From contig JBBPTG010000171.1 of NCBI GenBank assembly GCA_038093975.1, positions 1 to 52,202 of the forward strand: a stretch of DNA of 52,202 nucleotides, read 5' to 3'. The stretch's first letter is position 1; every line of letters begins with the position of its first letter. Below are positions 34,333 to 45,900 of the stretch, piece after piece. The position numbers were made by a program, and so were the translations under genes. The notes under the pieces are model-generated. The model was not told where the DNA came from. It was given only the letters and a program-made list of their open reading frames with translations, and did not search any database. Source of the DNA: Chalciporus piperatus. Taxonomy: Eukaryota; Basidiomycota; Agaricomycetes; Boletales; Boletaceae.

Positions 34333-34395
34333 TAAGCGAGTGTGGCTACGCGCTTAGCAGCACTTTTGGCGACTTTGCCCATCTCGAACAGGCCC
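34333..34395. repeat. Right terminal inverted repeat of the Harbinger element
   Basis: 63 bp, perfect inverted match to 29812-29874. Next inward is a single copy of the CCTATAGCCGTC motif that is triplicated at the left end. Confidence 0.92.
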
Positions 34396-34398
34396 TAA

Positions 34399-34866
34399 GG
34401 CGGCAGCACTATAAGTCTCGCCAAGATCTCACGGTCGGATGTCCACTGTCAGGCAGTGCCACAGCGGGGCCTGGCAGATTCAGAGTCACCGTCCCGAGCC
34501 AGCACCGAGAAATCAAAAAAGCATCCCATTTCATCCCATCTCAACCTCAACTTATCGAGTTGCAACGATTCCTTTCCATACGGTGTCCACCCGCATCAAA
34601 TCAAGTTTTGCAAGTGGATCGATTTTCTTCATTGTGCCCTTCGAGAGTGATTCTGATGAGGCTGCCGTAAAAACTCTACCGATATTTGGGCCAATTTGGG
34701 CTTCTAGTAGAACTTCCTTCCGGCAATTGTTTTCTGCGGTAAGTTCTAGTTCGGCCCTGCAAGTACCTTATTCCGCTAGCACCATGTGCATTGTGTGCAT
34801 AAATGAGAGGTGAGTCCTGCTTGTCTTGCTCTCTAGACTCTCTTCATACCCCTTCCCTTCATACCA
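34399..34866 (+). promoter_or_regulatory. Upstream block of sedolisin copy 3, split by the Harbinger element
   Basis: Homologous to the flanks of copies 1 and 2. Its continuation (GCTACCTCGACCTCA, about 29790-29805) lies on the far side of the transposon. The TATA site reads GCATAAATG (34797-34805), weaker than in the other two copies. An intron-like GTGAGT and CTCTAG lie in the leader. Confidence 0.65.
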
Positions 34867-37285
34867 ATGCGTTGTTCTCTCCTTCCATTCGTTTTGTTGT
34901 CTCTCGGATTAGCTGCTGTAAATGCAGATCCGATCCTCTCTCCCTCTACATCGTGGCACGAGCGGCGTTCATACGTGCCTCCAGGATGGGAAATCGCAAG
35001 GAAACATGACGCTTCTGCTGTTATTCCCCTCCGGTTTGCTCTTGCACAGAACAACATCGAGATTATCGAGGACTATCTCTACGACGTGTCCCACCCATAT
35101 TCGCCTAATTATGGTAAACACTGGTCCGCTGGCCAGGTAGCGAAGACTTTCGCCCCATCTGGCGAGACCGTCGATGCCGTCCGGAACTGGCTCATCGAGA
35201 GCGGCATCGAGCCGCACCGTATCAAGCTCTCTGCGTCGAGGGGGTGGCTTGAGGTGACGACAACCGTCCAGGAAGCGGAGGAGTTGTTGCACACGACCTA
35301 TGACGTCTACGAGCATGAAACTGGGGCGGAACACGTCGGTGAGTGCCACATCTTCAAGGACGTATTAGGTAAAGCGCTGATCGACACATTTGTAATGGCA
35401 TAGGTTGCGAGGGCTACCGTCTCCCCGAACACCTGGTTTCCCACATCGACTTTGTGACCCCGACAGTCCATTTTGATGCGAAGATTTCCAGACGTTCGGG
35501 AGGTAGCCGGCCGCCCCTTTCGGTCGGTCTTCCTGGCTCTGGGAACGGACCAAAGACGACGGGTCAGGTCAGCAACTGGCTCAACGAGCTCGCGGATTGT
35601 GACAAACATATCACGCCTATCTGCCTTCGTGCGTTGTATGGACTCATCTATGAACCGATGTCTCAGAACAACAGCTATGGGATTGGTGAGTGGCGTTGTT
35701 TCTTCGGTGGAATTGGGTCTGATCCGAGGGTAGTCGAGTATACTCCACAGTCATATCGTCAAAGTGATCTCGACTTGTTCGCTCGCAATTTCTCGTCCGA
35801 CCTTGTCGGGGTCAGTCCTGTTATGAATTCGATCGACGGAGGTGTGTACCCACTATGTTTGGATTATCCAGCACAAGCTTATGCTCCCCACCAGGTGTGC
35901 TTAGTACGCAGGAAGATTTCAAGACCAACGGAGAGTCCAACCTTGACCTGGAGTATGCCATGAATCTCGTCACATCAAAGCAGCTTGTCTCCCTGTATCA
36001 AGTCGGCGACACGGTTATAGGTCAGAGTCTGGCACAGTATTCTGATCGACTGTCTAACACGTGTTTGCTTAGGTGGATCGTTCAACACCTTCCTTGATGC
36101 GATCGACGGGAGCTATTGCACATTCGAGGGTGGTGATGACACCACCCAGGATCCTGTGTACCCCGATCTTCAACAGGGCGGATTTAATGGTAGGCTATCA
36201 CTTTCCCCTTTGATCCGCATCATTCTGACGTATATCCAGGCCCGACAGCTTGTGGTACCGTGAAACCCGCCAACGTGATCTCCACTTCCTACGGATACAA
36301 CGAAGCCGACTTGACCCTATTCTATGCCCAACGTCAGTGTGCGGAGTATGCAAAACTGGGACTCATGGGGGTTACCGTTGTGTATAGTTCGGGTGACTAT
36401 GGCGTCGCAGGTAATGGTGACACCTGTTTGAACCCAAATGGTAATGGCCCTTCACACTCCGCGAAGCGAATGCTGATTGGCATCGCCGCACACAGGTACA
36501 CAAACTAAGGGTGGTAATATCTTCAACCCAAGTTTCCCCTCCACCTGCCCCTACGTTACCTCCGTTGGTGCGACGCAACTCAGCCCTGGAAAAACTGTGT
36601 TTGAAAGCGAGGATGCATGTGAAACGGTTATCTACTCGGGTGGTGGATTCAGCAACTACTTTGCCACGCCCGAGTATCAGAAAAACGCTGTCGGCTCATA
36701 CTTGAAGAACTACCCTCCTCACTATCCGAGCGACATCTGGAACTCTACCGGAACGGCAAGTCACCGACTGTTCTGTCACTCGTTATGTTTATTGATATAC
36801 ATCATTTCCTTAGTCCCGTGGTTTCCCTGACCTTTCTGCCAATGGTGCCAACTACGTCGTCGCGGTAAGTGGAATATCATTCTTTTGTGTGCCTGTGTGA
36901 TCAGTTGTTGACATGTGAGCTGGCCAGATCGATGGCAACTTCAGCCTCATCTACGGAACCTCCGCATCTGCGCCTGTCGTGGGTGCCATTCTGACGATGG
37001 TCAACGACGTCCGAATCACTGCAGGAAAGAGTCCCATCGGTTTCATCAACCCTCTGGTACGCCCTCTTCCCTCTTTAGCGATCCACCGTCCAAGGCATTC
37101 TAACACTCTCGACAAAACAGATTTACAGCACCAATTTTACTGACGCATTCCACGACATCACCAATGGGACTAACCAGGGATGTGGCACGCTCGGGTACAA
37201 TGCAACCAAGGGGTGGGACCCTGTGACTGGGCTTGGGACGCCCAATTTCCCCATGCTCATTGAAAAGTGGCTCGCTCTGCCTTGA
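34867..37285 (+). CDS. Sedolisin-family (S53) secreted acid serine-carboxyl peptidase, copy 3
   Basis: Ten exons, join(34867..35338,35404..35685,35734..35841,35895..36020,36073..36189,36240..36440,36496..36755,36814..36864,36928..37056,37121..37285), 636 residues. A signal peptide (MRCSLLPFVLLSLGLAAVNA) precedes a pro-kumamolisin domain about 35-190. The catalytic core has Glu301 and Asp305 (GESNLDLEYAM), Asp421 (SSGDYG) and Ser551 (GTSASAP). The calcium-site end (HDITNGTNQG, GWDPVTGLGTPNF) is complete. Such enzymes release tripeptides or cleave proteins at low pH outside the cell. One intron (36756-36813) uses a GC donor. It is the only copy in the window that is intact. Confidence 0.9.
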
Positions 37286-38230
37286 AGGAGGGGGAGGATT
37301 CGTTGGATTTTTGGGAGTCCCCTTGATGCAGGGAGGACTCTGTTGGCGCTACTGACGTGCATACCTTACTGACCCGGTATATCGGTCTATGTAGGCCGTT
37401 TAATTCACTCGTTACCACTATTTATTGGGGGGAGGATCGTATCGGACGATGCGCTGCCGGTTGAGATTATAATGTCAACTTCTCAGTGCCGTTCCGACAG
37501 TTCGAATTTCTCTTGCCTGCGTCATTATCTATTGGCAAAGATGTCCGACAAACAATTATACCAGGTTGGTAGATCAGCTTCCCACTAGGGCTTCTTCCGA
37601 TCCTTCTCTCCGAGTCGATATTGGAGTGCGCAGAGTGAGCTAGACATGTCGGACGATGATGAGGGGGAAAGCCAGATTGATTCTGTAGTACTTTCTCTCT
37701 ATTATGTGTAACCGGCGGACACGAAGGAATTGATAGATTACTAGCAACTGAATACGCATTCCTCAGTAACTCAGTAGCATACGCCAGGTACCAGAGCTCG
37801 TTTCGGCGCGGATGCTTCTTTTTTAGCCTGCCGCCGTTCATCGACTGATACTTATAACTTATAAGCATCGAGCCAGCGACTTCTCGACCCATCCTTTCTT
37901 TCTTCCCTCCCATTCGCAGCGCTCCCAGTCGTCTGAACATTTTTGTCGCGTCCCACCCACCTCTCAAATCATCTACAGTCACGATTCCAGCGTGTGGTGA
38001 TCCCCTTCGTGCCCCTGTCCGGCCCGCGTCTTTTCTCGTCGACCTCGGCGCGATTCGAATTCTCCGTGGGCTCTGAAGGTCAGGCCTCAAATCCGTTGGT
38101 CGCCACACCTGTAAATGAACATTCACCGCTGAGCGAAAAACAAACCAATCTAACTCCTGAACCCGCAGTCAGCCTGACAGAACGCCTCGATCTAATCTGA
38201 TTGTCCATCATTCACGCAACTACCTCTTCC
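37286..38230. other. Intergenic stretch, no supported gene
   Basis: A plus frame near 37943-38200 (RLFSSTSARFEF) resembles a mitochondrial leader but lacks an ATG; it may be remnant. Confidence 0.4.
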
Positions 38231-39109
38231 GGCCAAAACGTGCCCGCCCTCCAACTTTCCGCGGACGTTGGACCTGACTGCTGGGGTCGCACTCAACGTC
38301 CACAGCCCATCCAACTCACCATTGAACTTCATCTCACGCCAAACTTGGGGTGACCGACAAAGTGAGGGATTCGATACACTACGGACATCTCGCCGAGGTG
38401 ATCGAACAACGTGTCCGCGCTCGCGAGGTGTACCCCTGGGTTCTCCATCTCACAGAGGACGTCATGGATGCGGCATTCACATTCGTTGTAGGAGGTGACT
38501 TGGATGCGGTGCGCGTTATCGTGGCGCTCCCGAAACAGCTCCCCCAGACAGAGAACTTTGAGTTAGAGATGACAATGCCGGCAGCGGTCTGGCCGCTGCA
38601 GCGCAGCGCTTTGTCTGACCCCTTATCTTCGCTCGCTCTTTCATCCATCCCAAATCCACCAGTTACGATCGTCTGTGTGACGTATCGCGTTTCACGTCCT
38701 GGTCGGTATAAACGGGCCCGAGCACCTGATCAGACAGCGTATCATCACCCACCTTACCTTCCGGGGGCCCGATGCGGTGAAGGCAGACTACCCTGGCATC
38801 ATCAATCATATAGCAAAGGTGTGTCTCACGAATTGATCACTCTTTTGGCTTTAGTATCGCTTACACACCCACCTTCCCCTCCTCGATACTTTCCTAAAAA
38901 TGAAACAGAAGGTCGAGGAGACAAAATATTTAACTCTTGAAAAGCTCGTCATGGATATTATCCAATCAGCCTGCACCGACTCCCCCACTTCGTTCGCGTC
39001 TGACGTTATCACTGTCCGCTGCCAGAAACCAAGTGCGATCTCATTTGCACATGCATCTGCGAGTTTGGCCCCTGAGTTCTACGGTTGTAGTTACGCATCC
39101 AGTTTGTAA
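38231..39109 (+). pseudogene. Broken dihydroneopterin aldolase (FolB) paralogue
   Basis: Parallel to the intact gene at 39297: NVPALQLSADVGPDCWGR, then DSIHYGHLAEVIEQRV, then VGINGPEHLIRQRIITHLTF, then ETKYLTLEKLVMDII and RCQKPSAISFAHASA. These lie in different frames: a deletion after HLTPNL leads to a stop (GGGTGA), and a 2-nt deletion near 38690 shifts the second FolB domain. A large intron before AAGGTCGAGG matches the last intron of the intact gene. No clear start codon. Best read as a decaying duplicate. Confidence 0.72.
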
Positions 39110-39296
39110 ACTTACAAGTGCCAGGTACGAGTCCATCAGATCACAGATATATAAACAACTTGAAATTCATCCGTCCCCAACTTCGTAAAACTCGCAGCTA
39201 ACGTGAGTGTCTGCGTCCGTTCCAAAAAAGATCTCATGCCAGTTTGTCGACTTATCTGAATTCTAGCCATCTTCTCACCCGACTCCCTATCAAATC

Positions 39297-40258
39297 ATGC
39301 CCACCGATATCGTCTCCGTAGTTGCCCTTCAACTCTCTACGACCGTTGGACCAGATTGCTGGGACCGCAAACGTCCACAACCCGTTCAGCTCACCGTCCA
39401 GCTCCATCTCATCCCAAACTTTCTCGATGCAGCTGGACAGACTGACAGCGTCACGGACTCGATACACTACGGTCAACTGTCCAAGGCTATCGAACGACGT
39501 GTCAGTACACGCGAGGAGGGATACGATGGAGTTCACGCTCTCATGGAGGACGTCATAGATGCTGCATTCTCTTTCGTGGTCGAGAGTGCGGGAGAGGCTG
39601 GCGGTACTACGAAGAGCGTAAATGCAGTACGGGTCGCTGTGACACTCCCGAAACAAATCCTTCTCGCGGGAAACTTTGAGACAGAGCTGACGATACCCGC
39701 GACAGCGTGGGTGCAGCAGCACTCCCGGGTCTCTGCATCCGTCTCTTCACTGGCAGCCCCGTCGCTCACACCATCATCTGCACCGATACCGCATGTACCG
39801 CATGTACCAAGGCCAGGTGCAATCGCCCGCGTGACGGATGTCGTTCTCGCTGTCCTAATCGGCGTAAATCCTCCCGAGCGCCTGTCGAAACAGCGTGTCA
39901 CCTTTTACGAGCCCGCTGGTGTGGCGGGGGAAGTGGACGTGAATTATCCAAAGATCATCAAGGACATATCACCGGTGGGTCTCTCTCGATGTCGTCGCTT
40001 TGGGAGCATTCATATTTCTTCCACCATGACGCTGATCTCACCCTTTTTTGCCCGGTATCCTTGGTTTGAATCAAACAGAGTGTCGAGAAGACAAGATACC
40101 TAACTCTTGAGAAGCTCGTCATGGAGATCATCAAGATAGCTTTCCGTGCATCAGATGTGTTTGATTCTATCACTGTGTGCTGTCAGAAACCGAGTGCACT
40201 CTCGTTTGCACATGCATCCGCAGTAGAGATCACTCGGCGACGGGAGGATGTAGTCTAG
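39297..40258 (+). CDS. Dihydroneopterin aldolase, double FolB domain, monofunctional
   Basis: Model join(39297..39974,40079..40258), 285 residues, 104-nt intron. FolB domain 1 is about 1-135 (SIHYGQLSKAIERRV, VHALMEDVIDAAF), linker rich in Ser/Pro, FolB domain 2 about 165-285 (LIGVNPPERLSKQRVTF, LTLEKLVMEII, CCQKPSALSFAHASAVEI). Domain 2 keeps the GV.P.ER glutamate and the QKPSA lysine expected for the active site; domain 1 has WDRK instead. In folate biosynthesis the enzyme converts dihydroneopterin to hydroxymethyl-dihydropterin and glycolaldehyde. Most fungi carry this as the N-terminal part of a trifunctional FOL1, but here the frame stops after the second FolB domain. Confidence 0.8.
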
Positions 40259-40983
40259 GGTTTGTGTTACACAAGCATACCCTTGTAATTGCTGTAACCC
40301 CACTGAAGCTATGCTGTATGTCACTATACGAAGACCATTCGTTTGATATTTGCAATGTAATCATGAACGAACTGATAGGGTGATGAGTTCACCTGGAGCA
40401 GTCCGAGTCCTGGCACACGGAAGATTAGTGAATGTGTCTTTGATATCCTCCGAGTCACTTGGTGATTGATTTCAGGGATTCAATATGGGCTCAAGCGACG
40501 AGCCCGGTCATTGCGTCGCGTGATCAGCAACTTCAAGTTAGCCATCCACTCAGGAGTTACATGCATTCATGGTTTTCGCGCGGCAATGTTTCATGCACCA
40601 ATTCAAAACGTGCACAGAAGCGCTCCGAGCAACGTGGGCCAATGCCAGAACGCAGCTCACCGCGATCTACTTCCGGGGCTCGGAACTTCTGGGGTGGAAT
40701 GATGAGCAAAAATTATGACGATCGCCGTAGACGAAGATGCACATCAGCGTTACTCCGCTCCTAACAACAATTATTTCCCCCTGCAGTAAACTATCCCTTC
40801 GAACGAATCACCCGTGATCTGAGAGACAATGACGCTCTCCTTCGCGGAGGAAGATTCACAGACAGATCCAGTATCGGTCAAATCACAAGTTGTCTCATAC
40901 TAGCCTGACCAGGGTCCTTGAACCATCTGTCATAGAGGTAACCCACCACAATGCCTACGTAGTAGAAAGGACGAGGCAAGTGT
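40259..40983. other. Convergent intergenic stretch
   Basis: No coding evidence. Confidence 0.45.
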
Positions 40984-42257
40984 TTATTTCAGGTTTTCGG
41001 TTAGACGATTTAGCATGTGCTGCTCGAATATCTGCTTCCCCGGTTGCGACACCCACTCGGGATCACCCGATCGATGCTCCTTGGTAAATTCTTCGGGATC
41101 GATGCCTATGTAGTCTTGCGCGGCATCACCGCCGAGAAATTGAACTTGCAGAGTGTGCCGGAAATGTCTGCGAAGAAAGTTCTCGCTGGGTCGTGTGGCC
41201 TCATTGATAGATGAAAAGTCAAGATACGTCGGATACTGTGAAGGCAAGCTGGGATCCACATCCGGCCTAAAGTCAACTACGCGATAGTTATCCTGTCGGG
41301 TGAATTGCATATACGTCAGGCGATCACAGTAGTGCAGAAAAACACTCACATCCACATCAATTCCAAGTTGATTTCGCCTGAACAAGTTCGCAACATCGGT
41401 ATGGAGAGTGAGAGCGTTGGTCGCATTTAAATATGGTGTCAGATCAGTCTCAGGCTGCTTGCTGGGAGGCTAAATTTCCGCAAACGTAAACACACAGAAA
41501 CGTCATGAAAGAGACGGAGCTGACCTTGATGCCGAGCCATGGGGGGTATATCCAGGTTACCGTTAGGGCTGTGGCGGCACCAGTTAAGACGCAACGGATG
41601 TCTCGTTGTAGAACCTTCTTGCTTTCATCATCCGACAGCGAGCACTCTTCCGACGCCGCCGACTGCAACTGAAAGTAAGGTGAATCCGGATATTTGCCCT
41701 GTGCGCGTTCCTTGCGCATCGCCTCCTCTCTTTCGAGCATGGATCCCGCGCGGCCAGGGAATTGCATACGAGTTCCTTCAACTAGCGGAAAGTAAAACGA
41801 GTGAGCAACATGTTTTCAAGCACAATGTGTAGATGTATATGTACTACCTTGTGGACGTACGCCTAGGTCACCTGGCGGAAGCGGCTCGTTCGACTTGCGG
41901 TCAAGAACACCGTGACGACGCGTAATGTGAGGCTGGCAAAACTGGCTCTCTACGAGTTCGATGGGACACAGCTCGACACAAATCGGCGGCACCAATACAG
42001 GATCAGCCCAGCGGTGCTGGATTGTGTTGGTCAGAATAAGCTCAATCCAACGATACAACGTCGAAGCTGTGATTGAATTCTTGAGATGAAGTCCTGAATG
42101 TGGTGAGTAGTTAGCGACTTGCAAAGAGAAAAGCGAACTTACCACCCAGGAAGCCCCTGTCCCCCATTACCTCCATACGCCATACAAATAGGTTGCGCTT
42201 CCGCTCCTTCGATAGTGCCGAAAGGGTATGCGAAGGGTTGTACGTGGGTGCAGACAT
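40984..42257 (-). CDS. Four-exon protein of unrecognised family
   Basis: Model complement(join(40984..41469,41525..41781,41848..42093,42143..42257)), 367 residues; introns of 49, 66 and 55 nt all keep phase. Start MSAPTYNPSHTLSALSKERK. Visible features: ITASTLYRWIELILTNTIQH, a Cys-containing block VPPICVELCPIELVESQFCQ, RRHGVLDRKSNEPLPPGDL, a hydrophobic GAATALTVTWIYPPWLGIK, and a Leu/Arg-rich C-terminal third (NFLRRHFRHTLQVQFLG). No signal peptide, repeat or catalytic motif I can name. The in-phase splicing and codon consistency support a real gene. Confidence 0.65.
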
Positions 42258-42947
42258 TGGGCGGAAGATAGAATGTAGTCTTGGTCATGTTATAACACCG
42301 AGGCCTGGCATAGCCGCACGCACGAAGCGAGCCTCTGCCGGTGAGAAAAGGGAAGATGCACTACGTAGTCGGAAAACTCGCAAATCCTGTCAGCGGTACT
42401 GCTTGGCAGGCAGTTGGAACTGCATGCTGACTATTGGATAAGATGATATCAGATGATGTGCTGTTAATGTAAACCCCGGGCCATTCAAGTTCACGCCTCC
42501 ATCCTCCCAGCAGTGGCGTTTACGAGAATAAAAGTTGAAGTCGAAAACAATGTGCTCCGTTAGACCGTCTGAATCTTCCTTGATGAGCAGGTGAATCAAC
42601 GATCGCTACAAGCACGCATACATGCTTCGACAGACGTTCAACACTTGTGGAACGAAAAGCGCTGTACAAAACACAGAGTGAGACGGGGGGAGTAGCTGTG
42701 AATGGGACAGACTCGAAAACTCTACAACAGTGCAGCAGATCATCGACGACCAAATAAAATATAGAGATGGAGAAGAGAACTCGAAAAGACGACAACTTGA
42801 AACGGCAAACGACAAACGACGAACCAAAAACGTTACTCCCCAAACGAGCCAAGATTCTGCCCGTCTTTCCATAAACGATGATAAATTACAATCCCGGGCC
42901 ACCTCTACAGATCCAGATCCACGACTCGCAAGGGCGACGGGCTAGAA
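42258..42947. other. Intergenic stretch
   Basis: Probably the 3' flank of the trehalose gene and the promoter of the gene at 42257. Short ORFs here look spurious. Confidence 0.45.
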
Positions 42948-45900
42948 TCACTGCCCGATCGCGAATTGGGAGAGCACGGAGACGACGTCCTTGGGGTCGA
43001 GTTTCCACTTGGCATCCGTTCCTTTGCGGCTGGTAGACACTGTCTCTGCATCGTCCAGTTCGTTCAACCTTCTCAAAAGCTTCTCGTCCCCTCCGACCGC
43101 GAACACGAAACTCGTCTCGTCGGTCACGCTATCATGACCATCCCCACGCCTTCCAGTCCCATTCGCACCTCCATACTCGATCCCAAGCCCGCTCCGTGGC
43201 GAGTGCGCAGGTCCACCAGGATGCAGGATCGCACCCACGGCGGTCGAGCGAGAGATGTTGTTCGGCAAGACGAGGAAAGAGTTGGCGCCGGGAATGATCC
43301 GGAGACCATAACGTTCCCCGAGACTGTCGAAGATGTGGTTCTGTGCCTCGGCGGCTTGACGACGTGCCCATTGGCGGTCCGAGCAGTCGTCCGTCGGTCC
43401 GGTCCAGAACCGCCAGACGATAGATGCCTCACGTTCCTCAACGAACGAACCGGGAGTGCGTTCCGCGAACTGTGAACGGAGATATCAGCGGGGTCACGAG
43501 GGGGGCGCACGAGGTGGATGCGTACGTAGTTGAGAATCTCGACACATGGCCCTTTCCAAGTGAAGTTCAGGTTGGCAACCATGTCAATCCACTTGGCAGG
43601 TGCCTTCTTGGTCTCCCTTGTTTTGATGAAACATCCGTTCTCAGCGACGATGCCCACGCTCGGAACAGCCTCGGAGACCTTATCGAGGACACCCTTGACA
43701 GGCAGCCCACTCAACAGCCAGACCTCGTTCCTGGTGTCGTCCGCAAAGCGCTTGAGCAACGCCAAAATGTCCTTCTGCGGCTCAAACGGAGCAAGTAGGC
43801 CGGCGCGTGACATATCACGAATCCAGATCGCACCTTCGAAATCGAACAACAGAAGGCGTTTGGAGGAATGTTTATACCGAGGAAGCAACCTGGCCATGTC
43901 TACCACGGGTACAGAGGAGAGCTCGCTCTGAGTGAGGTGCTCCGTGTTGGCGCGAAGGCAGCGCGTGAGGAAGGACGTGACAAAGGTCTGGGCAGTTTGG
44001 GTGACCACATGGTTGTGAAGGTCCTCCCACCGGGACAACGCCTCATCGTCACTCATGGTCAACGCCTAGATATCCAGTTAGCGTGGGATCCTTCTTTTGC
44101 AAGTTAAGATGCCTCACCTGATGGATGGCGTTGGCAGTCCCGCGAGTGTCGTAAGGATTGATAGCAATGCAAGAACGGAACCCCGAATAGCTGTATGAAC
44201 CAGTAAACTACAAGGTTCCATCAGTACGAAGCACATTCCCGAGTCTCGCAGACTGTACCTCACTCAGAATGAGAGGTCTATATCTTCCCTCCTGGCATTC
44301 CACGAACTCGTGCGTACGAAGGGCCATGCCCTCACGCAAGCTCGTAACCAAAAACGCATCCGCTATGGTTAGCAGTGCAAGATACTGGCTAAACGTGACC
44401 TCTTGTGTATGCAAGAACACGACAGGCTGGTATGTCAGCGTTGAAAACGCAGAGTTGACTCGGGCGACTGCGTCCGAGACACCACCTGCAAGCTCGTTGG
44501 ACTCGGTGGTCTGCAGTGCAACTTGGATGAGAACGACCTATGACGATGCATAGTTAGAAGAGCAGTAACTAGTAAACGACGGAAATCTCACCTTTCCCTG
44601 GAACTCGGGGTGTTTCTTGAGGAAACGTTCAAAGGCTTCAATCTTATGTCTGACACCCTATGGCGTCACACTTTAGCGGGAGATAAGCGTCGCAGGAAAC
44701 ATCACGGACCTGAATCTCATCCAGCTTATCTCGTCCTACGATCATCTTCATGCCAGCGTAACGCTGCCTGAGAAGCTGAACCCAGTACTGAACATCTGGC
44801 TCACGTCTGTGCTTTACGTATTAGTATCCGCGTCGATCACCCAAAGAAGGGCCTCAGAAAAACAAACCCACTTCTTCTCCCTCAGAGTATTGACATCAAT
44901 ACCCATGGGAAAGACCCCTACATCGACGAAGCGTCCCTTGTTGGCGCCTGTGCCGCTCCCAAGAGTCCCTTCAACCTGAATACCCTTCGGCAAAGCTTCG
45001 AGGGCCAAGATGCGACTGACAGTTTGCCTAAAGTGACGGGCATAGCTCGCGGTTTGGAACCCAACGAGATCTGCTGCGAGGACGCCACGCAGTAACGGCT
45101 CGCGCACGGAAAGGCACCGGAAGATTTCGGAGGATGGGAAAGCGACATGGAGGAAGAACCCGATTGGTGCGTTGGTGAGCTTTGGGTGAGCACGCAACAT
45201 GGCAGGAAGAAGCATGAGATGATAGTCGTTCACCCAGACTAGAAATGGTGATCAGTGGCTATAAGATGAAAGTGGACGAACGAGACTCACTGATGTCGCC
45301 CTCACGATAGTTTTCGATGATGACATCCGCGAAACGCTGGTTGACAGACATATATTGCTTGAAAGACGCGCTCTCGTAGAAGAGTTTCGTCTTTGGAGCG
45401 TCGGGAACTGCGTAGTGCAGACATGGCCACAATACCTAAGAGACCACGAGCGTAAGATCTAGAACTACAAGAAAGGGGTATGGTAGACTGACCTGATGAC
45501 AGAACTCATCATAACAGCTTTCGAATTCTGCATCTGGGATCCAGACTGGGACGCTGCTGCACAGCTCGCGCATCCTCGAATCGATGCTGGCGCGAAGATC
45601 CGGGCCGAAGCCATCCGTGCTGTTACCAAGGGTGCCAACCCAAAGTTTCTGGGTCAGGCGCTCCTTGACGCTGTCTACGGCGTTCTTCAAACCACCATTG
45701 CAGTGTGAGTTGGGGGCGGTGTGCCAGGGATGGTAACCTTCGATTCCATTGGATGGATAGCCATCAGCAGGACGACGGGATGATGAGCGGGACTGCTTGC
45801 GCTGGAGTCGAGGAGAATGATGTACGTCCGTGTGAGTTGTCTGAAACTTGCGCGGTCTCCAAGTCGATGTGAATGATCTGTCAAGACTGGGCATCGCCGG

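Larger units (their letters stand above)
29812..34395. mobile_element. PIF/Harbinger transposon, 4584 bp, apparently autonomous
   Basis: Bounded by 63-bp inverted ends (GGGCCTGTTCGAGATGGGCA...) identical over their whole length and flanked by a TAA duplication (29809-29811, 34396-34398). The 3-bp TWA target is typical of PIF/Harbinger. Inside are the two genes this superfamily needs: a Myb/SANT-like DNA-binding protein (plus) and a DDE transposase (minus), both with intact spliced frames and converging. It sits in the upstream block of the sedolisin gene: the flanks on both sides align with the continuous block beside copy 2. Identical ends and intact genes suggest recent activity. Confidence 0.92.

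Noticed and set aside
36889..36903. CVPV-stop, CaaX-like end
   Set aside because: Falls in a sedolisin intron with no upstream ATG frame.
37467..38126. 219-codon ORF on the minus strand
   Set aside because: Low-information composition, no splice logic, no family sign; likely chance.
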